5,658 nt of DNA from XN24 sp035514535 (lineage in GTDB: Bacteria > Pseudomonadota > Gammaproteobacteria > Steroidobacterales > XN24), in contig DATKAZ010000021.1 in the NCBI GenBank assembly GCA_035514535.1, forward strand, positions 1 through 5,658, read 5' to 3'. Shown here piece after piece: positions 5,518 to 5,658 of this stretch. The translations under genes and the position numbers were made by a program. The notes under the pieces are model-generated. The model saw nothing but the letters and a program-made list of their open reading frames with translations. It was not told where the DNA came from and searched no databases. The number at the start of each line of letters is the position of its first letter. The first letter of the stretch is position 1.

Positions 5518-5658
5518 GCGTCACGCAACGAAACGGGGGCGACCTGGTTTCGACGCGGGTTGCGAAGCAGCGCAGGGCATGCCGAGGACCAGTGACCTCG
5601 TAAATCCATCTGGAAACACTACAAACGCCAACGACGAGCGTTTCGCTCTAGCCGCCTA
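5518..5658 (+). repeat. Right copy of 141-base terminal direct repeat
   Basis: Exactly identical to 1-141, in the same orientation. The sequence before it (gph end and 18 bases of spacer) would be the natural upstream flank of the complete ssrA gene at the left end. Confidence 0.95.
5535..5658 (+). ncRNA. ssrA: tmRNA 5' part, second reading at the window end
   Basis: This is identical to tmRNA positions 18-141 and ends inside the tag stop codon. It is the continuation of the terminal repeat. It is most simply the same ssrA gene read again because the sequence is circular or tandemly repeated, not a truncated second gene. Confidence 0.9.

Noticed and set aside
4953..5603. Continuous 216-residue protein from the cyclodeaminase start into the tmRNA
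   Set aside because: Only the first 116 residues or so match the family. The rest is an out-of-frame reading of the phosphatase end and of tmRNA sequence.

Overview
The window is GC-rich DNA, most likely from a betaproteobacterium. The best evidence is a complete tmRNA gene (ssrA) whose tag reads ANDERFALAA, the form typical of that class. The 3' fragment of a gph-type HAD phosphatase just upstream of ssrA also fits betaproteobacterial relatives.

Layout: ssrA (18-385, +) is met tail-to-tail by a two-gene minus-strand unit made of chrA (chromate transporter, 1358-2575) and a superoxide dismutase-rhodanese fusion (393-1346). A 179-base divergent intergenic region (2576-2754) carries repeated dyad sequences next to the chrB start. 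On the plus strand follow chrB (2755-3711), an MFS transporter (3740-4942) and the first third of an ornithine cyclodeaminase/mu-crystallin family gene (from 4953). That gene breaks off near 5300 and joins, out of frame, the C-terminal end of the HAD phosphatase (to 5499). The 5' part of ssrA then appears again.

The first 141 bases (1-141) are repeated exactly as the last 141 (5518-5658). The window is therefore either a closed circle of 5517 bp or one unit of a head-to-tail tandem repeat, read with a terminal overlap. No replication, partition, integrase or transposase gene is present. A chromosomal tandem amplification or an excised/assembly-derived circle is therefore more likely than a self-replicating plasmid. 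The ornithine cyclodeaminase/gph join would be the novel joint.

Functionally this is a compact chromate-resistance locus. ChrB is the chromate-sensing regulator and ChrA expels chromate. The fused dismutase-rhodanese combines two activities that are encoded separately in known clusters (ChrC and ChrE) and would deal with the oxidative and thiol stress of chromate reduction. The MFS transporter and the cyclodeaminase-family gene ride in the chrB transcription unit; their roles are not known from the sequence.
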